DNA of 64,000 nucleotides from Methylobacter sp. S3L5C (GTDB taxonomy: Bacteria > Pseudomonadota > Gammaproteobacteria > Methylococcales > Methylomonadaceae): contig NZ_CP076024.1 of NCBI RefSeq assembly GCF_022788635.1, forward strand, positions 1,922,001 to 1,986,000, in the 5' to 3' direction. How positions within the stretch are numbered: position 1 is the first letter of the stretch; every line of letters begins with the position of its first letter. The notes beneath the pieces were generated by a model. That model was given only the letters and a program-made list of their open reading frames with translations. It did no database searches and was not told the DNA's origin. The translations under genes and the position numbers were made by a program. Shown piece after piece: positions 9,126 through 17,983 of the stretch.

Positions 9126-9803
9126 ATGCAAAAAAAAGCCATAATTCTTCTATCAGGGGGACTAGATTCGATTACCGTCCTCGCACTCGCAAAGCAGCAG
9201 GGATATGCCTGTTACGCCTTAAGTTTTGATTATGGGCAAAGGCATAATGCCGAGTTGGCAGCCGCTGCACAGATCGCCTTGGATTATCAGGTTGAAGATC
9301 ATAAAATTATTAAACTGGGACTGGACTCCATCGGCGGCTCGGCATTAACTGATGAACATATCGCCGTACCTGATACGCTACAGGAAGGTATACCTGTGAC
9401 TTATGTGCCGGCAAGAAATACTATCTTCCTATCCTTGGCTCTCGGTTGGGCAGAAGTGTTAAATCTGCGAGATATTTTTATCGGTGTTAATGCCGTTGAT
9501 TATTCCGGTTACCCCGATTGTCGGCCGGAATTTATTAAAGCTTTTCAGCAATTAGCCAATTTGGCGACTAAAGCCGGAGTAGAAGGCGGGCATTTCACCA
9601 TACATACGCCGTTGATTGCTCTCAGTAAGGCAGAAATTATAAAGCAGGGCGTTGCCTTGGGCGTAAATTATCAACGTACCGTTTCCTGTTACTCGGCTGA
9701 TAAACAAGGTTTGGCTTGTGGTGTGTGCGACGCTTGTCGCTTAAGAAAAGCTGGTTTTATGGAAGCAGGTATAGTTGATCCAACACGATACAGAAATAGT
9801 TAA
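9126..9803 (+). CDS. queC: QueC, 7-cyano-7-deazaguanine synthase
   Basis: 225 residues, the usual size. QueC uses ATP and ammonia to turn 7-carboxy-7-deazaguanine into preQ0. The pyrophosphatase loop LLSGGLDS is at about 8-15, [11 protein letters not shown] follows, and the C-terminal zinc site is formed by four cysteines in [19 protein letters not shown]. The queE-queC pair supplies preQ0, which becomes queuosine in tRNA. No queD or queF is seen in this window. The next feature downstream is tRNA-Lys(UUU), which is not a queuosine substrate. Confidence 0.96.
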   Translation: MQKKAIILLSGGLDSITVLALAKQQGYACYALSFDYGQRHNAELAAAAQIALDYQVEDHKIIKLGLDSIGGSALTDEHIAVPDTLQEGIPVTYVPARNTIFLSLALGWAEVLNLRDIFIGVNAVDYSGYPDCRPEFIKAFQQLANLATKAGVEGGHFTIHTPLIALSKAEIIKQGVALGVNYQRTVSCYSADKQGLACGVCDACRLRKAGFMEAGIVDPTRYRNS

Positions 9804-9853
9804 AAAAAGTCTTGCAAGATATAAAATTATCTCTATAATAGGCAATCTTTGTT

Positions 9854-9929
9854 GGGTCGTTAGCTCAGCCGGTAGAGCACCGCACTTTTAATGCGATGGT
9901 CGCGCGTTCGAATCGCGCACGACCCACCA
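9854..9929 (+). tRNA. tRNA-Lys (anticodon TTT)
   Basis: A 76-nt cloverleaf including an encoded CCA end. The acceptor arm GGGTCGT pairs fully with ACGACCC, the D arm is GCTC/GAGC, the anticodon loop is CTTTTAA (anticodon TTT) and the T arm is GCGCG-TTCGAAT-CGCGC. The first anticodon-stem pair (C-A) is a mismatch. Apart from the anticodon stem the sequence is very close to enterobacterial tRNA-Lys. Confidence 0.97.
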
Positions 9930-9947
9930 CCAAAGATAAAATAAATC

Positions 9948-9979
9948 AAGCACTTACGATTAGTCGAAGTGCTTTTTTT
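9948..9979 (+). terminator. Rho-independent terminator after tRNA-Lys
   Basis: AAGCACTT pairs with AAGTGCTT across an 11-nt loop and is followed directly by a run of seven T. It lies 19 bases after the tRNA CCA end. Confidence 0.85.
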
Positions 9980-10057
9980 ATGTCTGAAATTCCTCCACGT
10001 GACAATTGAAAATAAAAAGCCATAAAACACAGCAACAACTGTCAACAATTCAGGCAT

Positions 10058-10080
10058 AAAAAAACCGCATGGTTAGCGGT
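10058..10080 (-). terminator. Probable terminator on the minus strand
   Basis: Read on the minus strand, ACCGC and GCGGT form a stem with a 7-nt loop followed by seven T. It could end transcription coming from the decarboxylase gene or from the decayed transposase before it reaches the tRNA. Confidence 0.6.
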
Positions 10081-10164
10081 CTGATTATTTATGAATCAAG
10101 GGTATTTACTTATTCAGCATCGATTATATAAATTGACTGGACAAAGAAAACCTTTATATCTTGG

Positions 10165-10320
10165 CTACTCATCGGCTCTAGTAAAACAAAAAGTCTGTTC
10201 TCCTTGTCGGTTTAACTCTGCGATTTCTGCCGCCTGTTTGCATTGGCTTTGATTTTGGTGCCATCCATACTAATGTCGCCCAGTTTTAATACGCCCATAC
10301 TTTTACTTTTGGTTTTTCTT
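10165..10320 (-). pseudogene. Remnant of an IS1182-type transposase
   Basis: The minus strand gives LGDISMDGTKIKANANRR, then after a frame change AEIAELNRQGEQTF. The DGTKIKANA(N/S) block and the following AEIAEL helix are typical of IS1182-group transposases. Only about 45 codons survive, with one frameshift and no start or ends, so this is a dead fragment. It lies in the 617-bp gap between the tRNA terminator and the decarboxylase gene; nothing else coding is evident in that gap. Confidence 0.6.
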
Positions 10321-10447
10321 GATTCATTTTCGACACATTTCCTGTATTTTAGGTTATTTTAGAAAATGTGAATGGTTTAGTGTAGCCACATTAGATGGCT
10401 GGGGTTAGGATAATAAAATCAATCAGTTACGCTTCTCTCATCCCAAC

Positions 10448-10465
10448 CTTCTCCCTTTGGAGAAG
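10448..10465. repeat. Small hairpin repeat
   Basis: CTTCTCC and GGAGAAG form a 7-bp stem with a four-base loop. It resembles short intergenic palindromes seen in many bacterial genomes, but no second copy was found in this window, so the repeat status is a guess. Confidence 0.35.
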
Positions 10466-10596
10466 GAGCAGTAAGACTTTTGTAGATATCGATGTCTTTC
10501 AAGGGATAGTATTTTTCGAAATAGAAACTATCTAACTGAAAATGTATAAAAAATAAAGCCTGGTGTCTTCGTAGTGAATAAAAGATGTAAAGTAGG

Positions 10597-11739
10597 TTAG
10601 CGGTTAATGTGAACTACTTTGGCGGGTGCAAAGCCATTAAAGTAAGTTGCTGTCGCGCCGCTATAGGCACCGATATTTGTACTATACAAAAAGTCGTCAC
10701 GCTCCAGGTTGCCAGGGAGTTCTTCGGTTTTTGAAATAACGTCCAGTCCGTCACAGGTAGGGCCGAACACCGTGCAAATCTGCGTCGATCCTTTTTTGAA
10801 AGAGTCAAAATGATATTGACAGTGGTCAAAAATAATACCGGAAAAAGTGCTATAGACTCCGTCATCAATGTAATAACATAGTTTTCCATGTCGAATCGCT
10901 TTGCCGATGATCTTTGATACTGCCGTCCCAGCGGTGGCAACTATAAATCTTCCCGGCTCGGCAATAATTTTTATATCGACTGGAAAGAGTCTTTCCAGTT
11001 CAGTATTTATCCGCTTTGCCAATTCGCTGAAAGGCTTTACCGAAGCATCATAGGGTGCAGGAAAGCCACCACCAATATCGAGTAAGTTCATCTTGTCGTA
11101 GCCGCGTTCTTTAGCCTGCTTGAATATACGTGCCGCAATATTGAGGGCCTGTATGTAATTCTCAAAATTTGTGGTTTGGCTACCAACATGAAAGCTCAGT
11201 CCTTCGACGCTGAGCCCTGCCTTTTCAGCGGCCAAAATGATATCGACTGCCTCGTCAGGTTCTGCACCGAATTTTGATGATAGCTCTACCATTGCGCCGG
11301 CATTGGAAACCCTGAGCCGAAGCACAACTCCGGAGTTGGGCGCGAACTGACTGATCTTGATGATTTCCTCCAGGTTGTCAAAAGTGACCAACGGCTGGTA
11401 TTGGTCAAGCGCCATCAGCGTCTCATTTGCCTTGATTGGATTGGCATAGATAATTTTATCCCAAATCCATTCATGTCGCTCCTTTTCGGGCATAGCCTTG
11501 ATATTTTCGTAGACCATCATAAATTCGGGCATTGACGATACGTCGAAACTGGCACCCACGTCGAACAGGGTTTTTATTATGGCCGGATCGGGATTTGCTT
11601 TGACTGCGTAATAGGCTTGGACGCGGGGAAGATAGCTTTTAAAAGTCGTATAATTGCTTCGTAATTCGTCGTGATCTATCACGAATAGCGGTGTTTCGTG
11701 GCCTTCAGCAAGCTGTTGTAAATCTTTTGCAGTAATCAT
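10597..11739 (-). CDS. Ornithine/lysine decarboxylase, alanine-racemase-fold type
   Basis: 380 residues, a fold type III PLP decarboxylase like eukaryotic ODC and bacterial lysine/ornithine decarboxylases. It would make putrescine or cadaverine from ornithine or lysine in the cytosol. Visible are YAVKANPDP with the PLP lysine at about Lys47, LDIGGGFPAP (phosphate binding), AEPGRFIVA, and FGPTCDGLDV with the active-site Cys at about 329. The length fits the short bacterial ODC group rather than diaminopimelate or arginine decarboxylases. GGAAAT lies upstream of the ATG. The substrate choice between ornithine and lysine cannot be fixed from sequence alone. It is followed upstream by the pssA-like gene on the same strand, 108 bases away. 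Confidence 0.88.
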   Translation of the reverse strand: MITAKDLQQLAEGHETPLFVIDHDELRSNYTTFKSYLPRVQAYYAVKANPDPAIIKTLFDVGASFDVSSMPEFMMVYENIKAMPEKERHEWIWDKIIYANPIKANETLMALDQYQPLVTFDNLEEIIKISQFAPNSGVVLRLRVSNAGAMVELSSKFGAEPDEAVDIILAAEKAGLSVEGLSFHVGSQTTNFENYIQALNIAARIFKQAKERGYDKMNLLDIGGGFPAPYDASVKPFSELAKRINTELERLFPVDIKIIAEPGRFIVATAGTAVSKIIGKAIRHGKLCYYIDDGVYSTFSGIIFDHCQYHFDSFKKGSTQICTVFGPTCDGLDVISKTEELPGNLERDDFLYSTNIGAYSGATATYFNGFAPAKVVHINR

Positions 11740-11847
11740 GTGAATTTCCTTCGTTTTACTGTTTTTATAACAATATTACCGAGTGTGAGACACGAAATAG
11801 GATTCATGATAAGTCACTAAATGTAAGCCTGATAATGTTTAAATAAA

Positions 11848-12360
11848 TTAAAATATCCGCGACAATTTAAAAGAAGAAATCATCAGAAAACTTTGGATTA
11901 AAAAGACCAATGGCCAATATTTCAAACTTTCAGGGACGCCAATAAAAAGCAGAAAAAGTGCGGGAAATAAAACACCATTTACGGTAATGGGTACCCCTTC
12001 GAAACCTGCTTCTTCAGAAATATTATAGCGTGCAAGTCTCAGCATCCCACAGGAGACAAAAAATAAGGCCACTATAATGCCTAAAATACCTGGGGAGCTT
12101 AGTGAATAAAACAACAAGGCAGGAGCAACGCCAAAAGATACCAAATCAGACATGGAATCGATTTGTTTACCAAAAAGATTTTTTTGATGCAGCAGGCCGG
12201 CAATTTTCCCATCCAGTACATCAAACACCACGGCTAAAAACAGCAACAAGGCACTCAAATCAAAGTGGCCGTCAATTGCCAGTAAAATTGAAAGGATGCC
12301 GCAGCACAGATTGCCAACAGTAAAAATATCAGCAACTTTCATTAACCTTAAAATATTCAT
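11848..12360 (-). CDS. pssA: PssA-like CDP-alcohol phosphatidyltransferase
   Basis: 170 residues with several membrane helices, the size of short CDP-diacylglycerol-serine O-phosphatidyltransferases. These membrane enzymes make phosphatidylserine, precursor of phosphatidylethanolamine. The CDP-alcohol motif is present as DVLDGKIAG-(x)7-FGKQIDSMSD. The arginine of the usual DGxxAR is replaced by glycine, while all four metal-binding aspartates are kept. LVSFGVAPA follows as in PssA. The ATG at 12360 has GGAAAGG upstream and gives the family N-terminus (MNILRLMKVADIFTVGN); longer starts run into unrelated sequence. Gene symbol is by family; the missing Arg makes activity less certain. Confidence 0.78.
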   Translation of the reverse strand: MNILRLMKVADIFTVGNLCCGILSILLAIDGHFDLSALLLFLAVVFDVLDGKIAGLLHQKNLFGKQIDSMSDLVSFGVAPALLFYSLSSPGILGIIVALFFVSCGMLRLARYNISEEAGFEGVPITVNGVLFPALFLLFIGVPESLKYWPLVFLIQSFLMISSFKLSRIF

Positions 12361-12442
12361 ATCCTTTCCTTTGATTAACAGTATGATTATTGTCAGCATA
12401 TAATGAGACCATGACAAAATGATGACATGCATGGAAGGACAA

Positions 12443-12535
12443 ATGACCTCGATAATTAATTGCACGCTCTGTGGTAAAATTAGTCAACATGAGCGATATT
12501 TTTGCGCTTTCATTGTTCATGAGTTGCAACACTAA
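12443..12535 (+). CDS. Possible 30-residue Cys-pair peptide
   Basis: A short frame starting at ATG with AAGGAC just upstream codes for 30 residues, with CTLCGK at about 7-12 and a third cysteine in RYFCAF. The spacing CxxC suggests a half zinc ribbon. It lies in the 487-bp gap between the pssA-like gene and the next small gene and is divergent from the former. The rest of the gap is AT-rich with no clear feature. With only 30 codons and no known relative, chance is a real alternative. Confidence 0.3.
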   Translation: MTSIINCTLCGKISQHERYFCAFIVHELQH

Positions 12536-12847
12536 GGCCATAAAAATTAATTATTTATGGTAAAAATTATGAGCAATCGAGACAACATAAATCGAAACGG
12601 TAACTCCTCGTCCCATAGTCGATTAAGCGTTAAGTAATAGCGACACCAATACGACGAAACTTACTTAAACGGTTCATCAATAAAAATTGGTTAAAAATTG
12701 ATATTTTAGCAATTTAATGGTGTTATAAAATCTTGATCAAGAAAGCGTTCAAACAATATTTATACTAACGATTCATTCGAGGCTTAGTCTGTTAAATTAG
12801 CTCGGTGCTTTTCGTTAATAGTGAAAACAATTAAGTGTTAATTGACT

Positions 12848-13114
12848 ATGGATAATGATGCGTTGATAAATGAAGCCCGACATCTTTATGCGGCATTGTT
12901 CCTTGAGCAATATTTGGGATCTTTGGAAAATAAAGCCCGATTTGATCGCCTTGATCGATTGGTAATTTGGGCTTATTGTCGTTACCAGCGTCGATTAAAT
13001 CACTGCGTTTTGTGTTATCAGTATCGATTATCGGAGTGCGTTCGGGAATTTTTGAAAAAAGAGTGCAGGTTTTGCCCAAAGGACTTCAAGAGTTTAATTG
13101 ACCGGGAACAATAG
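12848..13114 (+). CDS. Small cysteine-containing hypothetical protein
   Basis: 88 residues, not recognised. The sequence is soluble-looking and mostly helical, with acidic and aromatic residues first (NEARHLYAALFLEQYLGSL), then a basic patch (YCRYQRRLNH), then five cysteines arranged CVLC-(x)7-C-(x)8-CRFC, which could bind a metal. The ATG at 12848 was preferred over a TTG six bases earlier. No strong Shine-Dalgarno is visible. A 244-bp gap without any evident gene separates it from the pyruvate-kinase-like gene. Function unknown. Confidence 0.55.
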   Translation: MDNDALINEARHLYAALFLEQYLGSLENKARFDRLDRLVIWAYCRYQRRLNHCVLCYQYRLSECVREFLKKECRFCPKDFKSLIDREQ

Positions 13115-13358
13115 TGAGCACAGATTTGTGAGTGTAAGGATATCGAAGCAGTTGTAACAGGGTATTTGTCTACATTTATAATGACCGCATTATCAGTAAT
13201 AAAAGTCTGTTTGTCATCAAATTTTCATTTTTTTTTAGTACAAATAATCAACAATAAAGCGAACTATTGATTATATTGGCGGTTCTTTTTATAAAGAGCG
13301 ATTCAGGCCAAGTGGATAGTTACAGCTAAAATTACTTTGTAATACAATCAGGTGTGAC

Positions 13359-15239
13359 ATGGTAACTACAAAAAAAATCATTTTAGATCCCTACAAAGAT
13401 ATCCTGAAGCAAATACTTGCCGAAGTGGTCGATTTACGCCAAAAAATTGAGACTAAAGCTAATCAGCGCCTGCAAAAATATACGGGCAAATTTAAGTCCG
13501 GTTACTTTTCTGACAGCGCCGGTAATCTTGCGCATTATCTTGCCATGCGGCAATTTGATCTGCGGCATTTACAAGATCGCCTGGCTCAAGCCGGTTTATC
13601 TTCGTTAGGTAGAGCTGAGGCTTCGGTATTATCGACCATGGATTCACTAATCGATATATTGAAACGGGCAACAGAAAAACATTATTTGCCTGATGAAAAA
13701 AAAACCAGCAAATATGGCTTTAACCTCGGCCGGCAACTTCTTAAGCAACATACTATCGATTTATTTGGACCCTCTCCTGAGCAAGGTAGAGCACATGTCA
13801 TGGTGACTCTGCCAACCGAAGCCTCCCTTGATTACTTGCTGGTCAGTTCATTACTGGAAAAGGGGATGACCTGTGCCCGTATTAATTGTGCGCATGATGA
13901 TCCGGTTATCTGGGAGGGAATGATAAAAAATATTCGTCGTGCGGAAATTGAAACGAGGTGTTCCTGCCGTATTCTTATGGATCTTGCCGGGCACAAAATT
14001 CGCACCGGGCCTGTTGAGTTGGGACCTTCGATTCATCATATTCGTGTACAAAAGGATCTAACGGGTAAAGTCGTGGCACCTGGGTATTTGATTTTAACAA
14101 GCAATCCGGAAAGCCGGTCTATTGATAGTACCTTATTTAGAGTGCCTATCCCAAAACTACTGCATAACGAACTGGTACCAGGAATGCACTTGGGGTTTAT
14201 GTCCAATCAGGATAAGTCGCGTTACCTGAAAGTAGAAAAAGCGCTTTCTGAAACGGATTGGCTGGTGAGTTGTGACAAAACGGCTTATCTTGTTCCAGGT
14301 TGTGCGGTAACACTAACAACAAAGCATCAGTCTGATAACCAGACCTCGGATAATCAGTTTACCTTGGGAGAGTTTACCGGCGAACCTCTGGATATAAGGG
14401 TATTTAAAAATCAGTTGCTGTTGTTAACCAACGGTAATATCAATGGCAAACCTGCTGAGCAGGATGAAAATATCTTGATTCATCCTGCTCAAATAGGCTG
14501 TACGCTGTCATCGTTAATAGAAAAACTTAAAGTAGGACAATCAGTCTGGATTGATGATGGAAAGCTGGGTGCTGTTGTTGAGGCGGTGACAGAGCAAGGT
14601 GCGTTGTTACGTGTAACCGTGGCAAAAGCCGGTGGTGTCCGGATACAAAGTGACAAAGGCATAAATTTTCCTGAAGCCGAGTTTAATTTGCCTGCTCTCA
14701 CACAGAAAGATTTAATTGATCTGGACTTTATTTGTGTACATGCCGATTTGGTTGGCTTTTCATTTGTTGAAACGTTGGCAGATATGGAATGTTTGATGTC
14801 CGAACTGACAAAACGCAAGGCCTCAAAACTACCTATAATCGCCAAGATCGAAACTAATCGCGCAGTAAAAAATCTTCCTGATATTATATTGGGAACAATC
14901 GGCAGGCATAATCTTGGCATCATGATTGCCAGAGGTGATTTAGCCGTAGAGTTGGGCAGTGCAAGGCTGGCTGAAATTCAGGAAGAGATTCTGTGGTTAT
15001 GCGAAGCCGCTCATGTTCCTGTTATCTGGGCAACCCAGGTACTTGAATCCATCACTAAAAAAGGTACACGGTCGAGGCCTGAATTTACCGATGCGGCCAT
15101 GGCGGTTAGAGCCGAATGCGTTATGTTGAATAAAGGCCCTTATATTCTTGATGCTATAGGAGCATTAGTGAGCGTTATGGTGCGCATGCACGAACATCAA
15201 AGAAAAAAGTTCTCCCGCTTAAGAGCCTTGCACTGGTAA
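13359..15239 (+). CDS. Pyruvate-kinase-like protein with N-terminal extension
   Basis: 626 residues. Residues 1 to about 145 form a helical N-terminal extension not found in classical pyruvate kinases. The TIM barrel then starts (MVTLPTEASLDYLLVSSL), with ARINCAHDDP matching the nucleotide-binding RxNxSH region and ILMDLAGHKIRTGP matching the ALDTKGPEIRTG block. An enlarged B domain occupies about 240-445. The second barrel half keeps IIAKIE (catalytic Lys), MIARGDLAVE, VIWATQVLES and ECVMLNKGPY. The chain ends there, so the C-terminal allosteric domain is missing. It may act on phosphoenolpyruvate/ADP or have another role. It sits 44 bases before the GNAT-nitrilase gene on the same strand. 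Confidence 0.8.
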   Translation: MVTTKKIILDPYKDILKQILAEVVDLRQKIETKANQRLQKYTGKFKSGYFSDSAGNLAHYLAMRQFDLRHLQDRLAQAGLSSLGRAEASVLSTMDSLIDILKRATEKHYLPDEKKTSKYGFNLGRQLLKQHTIDLFGPSPEQGRAHVMVTLPTEASLDYLLVSSLLEKGMTCARINCAHDDPVIWEGMIKNIRRAEIETRCSCRILMDLAGHKIRTGPVELGPSIHHIRVQKDLTGKVVAPGYLILTSNPESRSIDSTLFRVPIPKLLHNELVPGMHLGFMSNQDKSRYLKVEKALSETDWLVSCDKTAYLVPGCAVTLTTKHQSDNQTSDNQFTLGEFTGEPLDIRVFKNQLLLLTNGNINGKPAEQDENILIHPAQIGCTLSSLIEKLKVGQSVWIDDGKLGAVVEAVTEQGALLRVTVAKAGGVRIQSDKGINFPEAEFNLPALTQKDLIDLDFICVHADLVGFSFVETLADMECLMSELTKRKASKLPIIAKIETNRAVKNLPDIILGTIGRHNLGIMIARGDLAVELGSARLAEIQEEILWLCEAAHVPVIWATQVLESITKKGTRSRPEFTDAAMAVRAECVMLNKGPYILDAIGALVSVMVRMHEHQRKKFSRLRALHW

Positions 15240-15283
15240 ACAGCTAAAACCCTACTTTAGAACTAAATTATGTCAGCCAAACA

Positions 15284-16813
15284 ATGAAAAAAACCAAAAT
15301 TGAGAAACACAAGCTGCTCTTGCGGCATTTAACGCTTGACGATTACGATAATATTGCGGCTTTAATGGAGCATGTTTATGGTAATTTAGGCGGAGCCTGG
15401 AAGCAAGACCAGTATGCTTCACAAATTACGCGATTTCCTCAAGGGCAGATTGCCATTGAAGATAATGGCCGGTTAGTCGCTGCTGCATTAAGCATGATTG
15501 TTGATTATGCGCGCTTTGGCGATGTCCATACTTATGCGCAAATTACCGGCGACGGCTATCTGACACATCATGATCCGCATGGTGATACCCTCTATGGTGT
15601 CGATATTTTTGTCCATCCGGATTATAGGGGGTTACGCTTGGGCCGACGTTTGTATGACGCGCGTAAAGAATTATGCCGGAATTTGAATCTACGCCGGTTT
15701 ATTGCCGGTGGCCGGATTCCCGGTTATGCCCAATACGCCGATACGTTGACTCCGGTACGTTACATCGAAGAGGTCAGGAATAGGGAAATCTTTGACCCGG
15801 TACTTTCATTTCAGCTGCTTAACGATTTTCATGTGCGTAAGGTAATAACCGGATATCTTCCGGTAGATGCCGACTCAAAAGGCTTTGCGACACTTCTTGA
15901 ATGGGTCAATCTTGATTATGTCGATAAATTGCCCTCGATTGGCGGTACCAAAAACATTATTCGTTTAGGTGTTGTGCAATGGCAAATGCGAACCTTGACC
16001 AGCGTCGAAGAACTGCTTAAGCATGCCGAGTTTTTTATTGATGCGGTATCAGGTTACCATGCCGATTTTGTGCTCTTTCCTGAATATATGAGCGCTCCAT
16101 TGATGGGCTTGTTTAACGATAAAAACCCTCCCGATGCCATTCGCGCCTTGGCGGGTTTTACCAGCGAAATTCGCAATGGTCTATTGGAAATGGCCATGTC
16201 TTATAATATTAATATTATTGCCGGATCCATGCCGGAGTACAGTTCTCATGAACTTTATAATGTGTCATGGCTGCTCAGACGTGATGGTACTTTTGAAGCC
16301 CAATATAAAATTCATGTCACTATTGACGAAGTGAGTTGTTGGGGTGTTCAAGGGGGTGATGCGTTAAAAGTATTCGATACCGATTGTGGCAAGATTGCCG
16401 TATTAATCTGTTATGATTCTGAATTTCCGGAACTGGCCCGTTTGGCAACCATGCAGGGGGCGCAAATACTTTTTGTGCCCTTCTGGACCGATACCAAAAA
16501 CGCCTATCAACGGGTACGCTATTGCTCGCAGGCCCGAGCCATTGAAAATGAATGTTTTGTGGCGATTACCGGCAGTGTCGGTAATTTACCCTATGCAGAA
16601 AACATGGACATACAATATGCCCAAGCGGCTATTTTTAGCCCCAGTGATTTTTCCTTTCCGCATGATGCCATACTAGCGGAAGCCACACCTAATACCGAAA
16701 TGACCTTGATTGCCGATGTTAATCTGGATCTGCTAAAGCAGGTTCGTACTCGTGGCGCAGCCCGCAATCTTGCAAACCGACGATTGGATCTGTATCGTTT
16801 GGAATGGGTGTAG
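15284..16813 (+). CDS. GNAT acetyltransferase / carbon-nitrogen hydrolase fusion
   Basis: 509 residues in two domains. Residues 1 to about 215 form a GNAT N-acetyltransferase fold, with VDIFVHPDYRGLRLGRRLYDAR as the acetyl-CoA-binding V/I-x-R-G-x-G-x-G/A region. Residues about 225-500 form a nitrilase-superfamily amidase with the catalytic triad Glu267 (LFPEYMSAP), Lys342 (AQYKIHV) and Cys376 (VLICYDSEFPE). Proteins of this two-domain form are known in many bacteria, but their substrate is unsettled. The pairing suggests a molecule that is both acetylated and deamidated. It follows the pyruvate-kinase-like gene closely. The ATG has only a weak Shine-Dalgarno. Confidence 0.88.
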   Translation: MKKTKIEKHKLLLRHLTLDDYDNIAALMEHVYGNLGGAWKQDQYASQITRFPQGQIAIEDNGRLVAAALSMIVDYARFGDVHTYAQITGDGYLTHHDPHGDTLYGVDIFVHPDYRGLRLGRRLYDARKELCRNLNLRRFIAGGRIPGYAQYADTLTPVRYIEEVRNREIFDPVLSFQLLNDFHVRKVITGYLPVDADSKGFATLLEWVNLDYVDKLPSIGGTKNIIRLGVVQWQMRTLTSVEELLKHAEFFIDAVSGYHADFVLFPEYMSAPLMGLFNDKNPPDAIRALAGFTSEIRNGLLEMAMSYNINIIAGSMPEYSSHELYNVSWLLRRDGTFEAQYKIHVTIDEVSCWGVQGGDALKVFDTDCGKIAVLICYDSEFPELARLATMQGAQILFVPFWTDTKNAYQRVRYCSQARAIENECFVAITGSVGNLPYAENMDIQYAQAAIFSPSDFSFPHDAILAEATPNTEMTLIADVNLDLLKQVRTRGAARNLANRRLDLYRLEWV

Positions 16814-17024
16814 TTTACCAAGAGCTTTTGTCTTTTTGTGATGTGGCTGGACTGAAAATTTGCTTGTTTTTACATAAGGACACACCGGTTTTTGACAGTG
16901 TGTCAGACGGTCAACACTACAGCATACTTCCAGGTTAAGCATTTATTATTGAGCGGATTATCTTTGTTGTTGAAAATGAATCCGGTGATTATCGTTGTGG
17001 TGACGTTACAATAGTCAGTAACAG

Positions 17025-17047
17025 GTTACCGTTTTTTTAACGGTAAC
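17025..17047. promoter_or_regulatory. 9-bp inverted repeat before the ParB-like gene
   Basis: GTTACCGTT and AACGGTAAC form a perfect inverted repeat around five T, ending 47 bases before the ATG at 17095. It could be an operator or an RNA hairpin in the leader. The rest of the 281-bp gap shows nothing else certain. Confidence 0.45.
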
Positions 17048-17094
17048 AGACAATTTTTAGTCAATCGCCAGCGCTCAATAACAAGGAATACTGA

Positions 17095-17943
17095 ATGAAC
17101 AATCACTATGAATTACATCCACTTTGTACCTATTTTCCGCGTATGGGGGCGACTGATTTTGATGCGCTAAAAGAGGATATTCAGAGTAACGGGCAAACAC
17201 ATCCTATTTACACGCTTGACGGTATGATTCTTGATGGCGGTAACCGTTATCGTGCTTTGTGTGAGCTGGGTATGGAACCTGTCGTTATTGAATATACCGG
17301 TACCAACCCTACCCAGTTTATTCTGTCATCAAACTTACACCGTCGGCATTTAACGCAAGGGCAGTCGGCTGCTATCGTTTCAGCATCTCAAAATTGGGCA
17401 AATGCACAGGCCGAAGGTAATTTGCAATTACGCACGGTTACGCCAGCGGACACAGCGGCATCCAGAGCTAAACAATCGGGGGTAGGCCAGCGCACCCAAC
17501 AAATGGCCGACAAACTGATTAAGGAAGCGCCCGAAGAACTGATAATGGAAGTTATTGATGGTAAAAAGAGTTTGCTTACCGCGCTTAAAGAAATAGCACC
17601 AGAAAAGCCGGAAGTGGAAAAACCTCAACCGGCTCCCGTGATAGAAGCGGAACCGGAAGACAGCAGCGAAGAACAAAATGCTCTTGTCAACGAACAGCAA
17701 GGTATTATTGCGGCGTTGCAAGCCGAGAATGCAGTTATGCTGAAAGTATTTGAGGCCGATGACCGGGTTAGCGCTTCGCTTGAAGAAGTGAGTAAATTAA
17801 CTGAAGTGAACAGGGTTTTAAATAGTCGTTTTAATGACTTGCTGGTAGAAAAAACCGAGGCAATCAAGGTAGCCAGTTACTGGGAAAACAAGTTTTTACA
17901 ACTTGAGACAGAGTTGAACAACCGCACTGACTCAATAAGCTAA
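17095..17943 (+). CDS. Orphan ParB/Srx-domain protein
   Basis: 282 residues. The first 80 residues form a ParB-like nuclease/CTPase-type domain, with DALKEDIQSNGQTHPIYTLDG and GMILDGGNRYRALCELG (the GGNRYRA box). Residues about 85-140 resemble the ParB/KorB helix-turn-helix region (LHRRHLTQGQSAAIV, RAKQSGVGQRTQQMADKL). A Pro/Glu-rich linker and a C-terminal coiled coil follow (about 190-280). There is no ParA partner nearby, so it is unlikely to be the chromosomal partition ParB. A DNA-binding regulator or a plasmid or phage relic are possible. AAGGAA lies at a good distance upstream of the ATG. Confidence 0.75.
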   Translation: MNNHYELHPLCTYFPRMGATDFDALKEDIQSNGQTHPIYTLDGMILDGGNRYRALCELGMEPVVIEYTGTNPTQFILSSNLHRRHLTQGQSAAIVSASQNWANAQAEGNLQLRTVTPADTAASRAKQSGVGQRTQQMADKLIKEAPEELIMEVIDGKKSLLTALKEIAPEKPEVEKPQPAPVIEAEPEDSSEEQNALVNEQQGIIAALQAENAVMLKVFEADDRVSASLEEVSKLTEVNRVLNSRFNDLLVEKTEAIKVASYWENKFLQLETELNNRTDSIS

Positions 17944-17949
17944 GTTTTT

Positions 17950-17983
17950 TGGGCTACCCATTTGAAATGGTAGCCTTTATTTA
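17950..17983 (+). terminator. Terminator after the ParB-like gene
   Basis: GGCTACC pairs with GGTAGCC, extended by ATTT/AAAT near the loop, and is followed by TTTATTTA. It overlaps the end of the convergent recD gene at 17977. Confidence 0.65.

Noticed and set aside
9860-10057. Minus-strand frame ending in CAIRTRDHRIKSAVLYRLS
   Set aside because: This is the antisense of tRNA-Lys, a well-known false protein.
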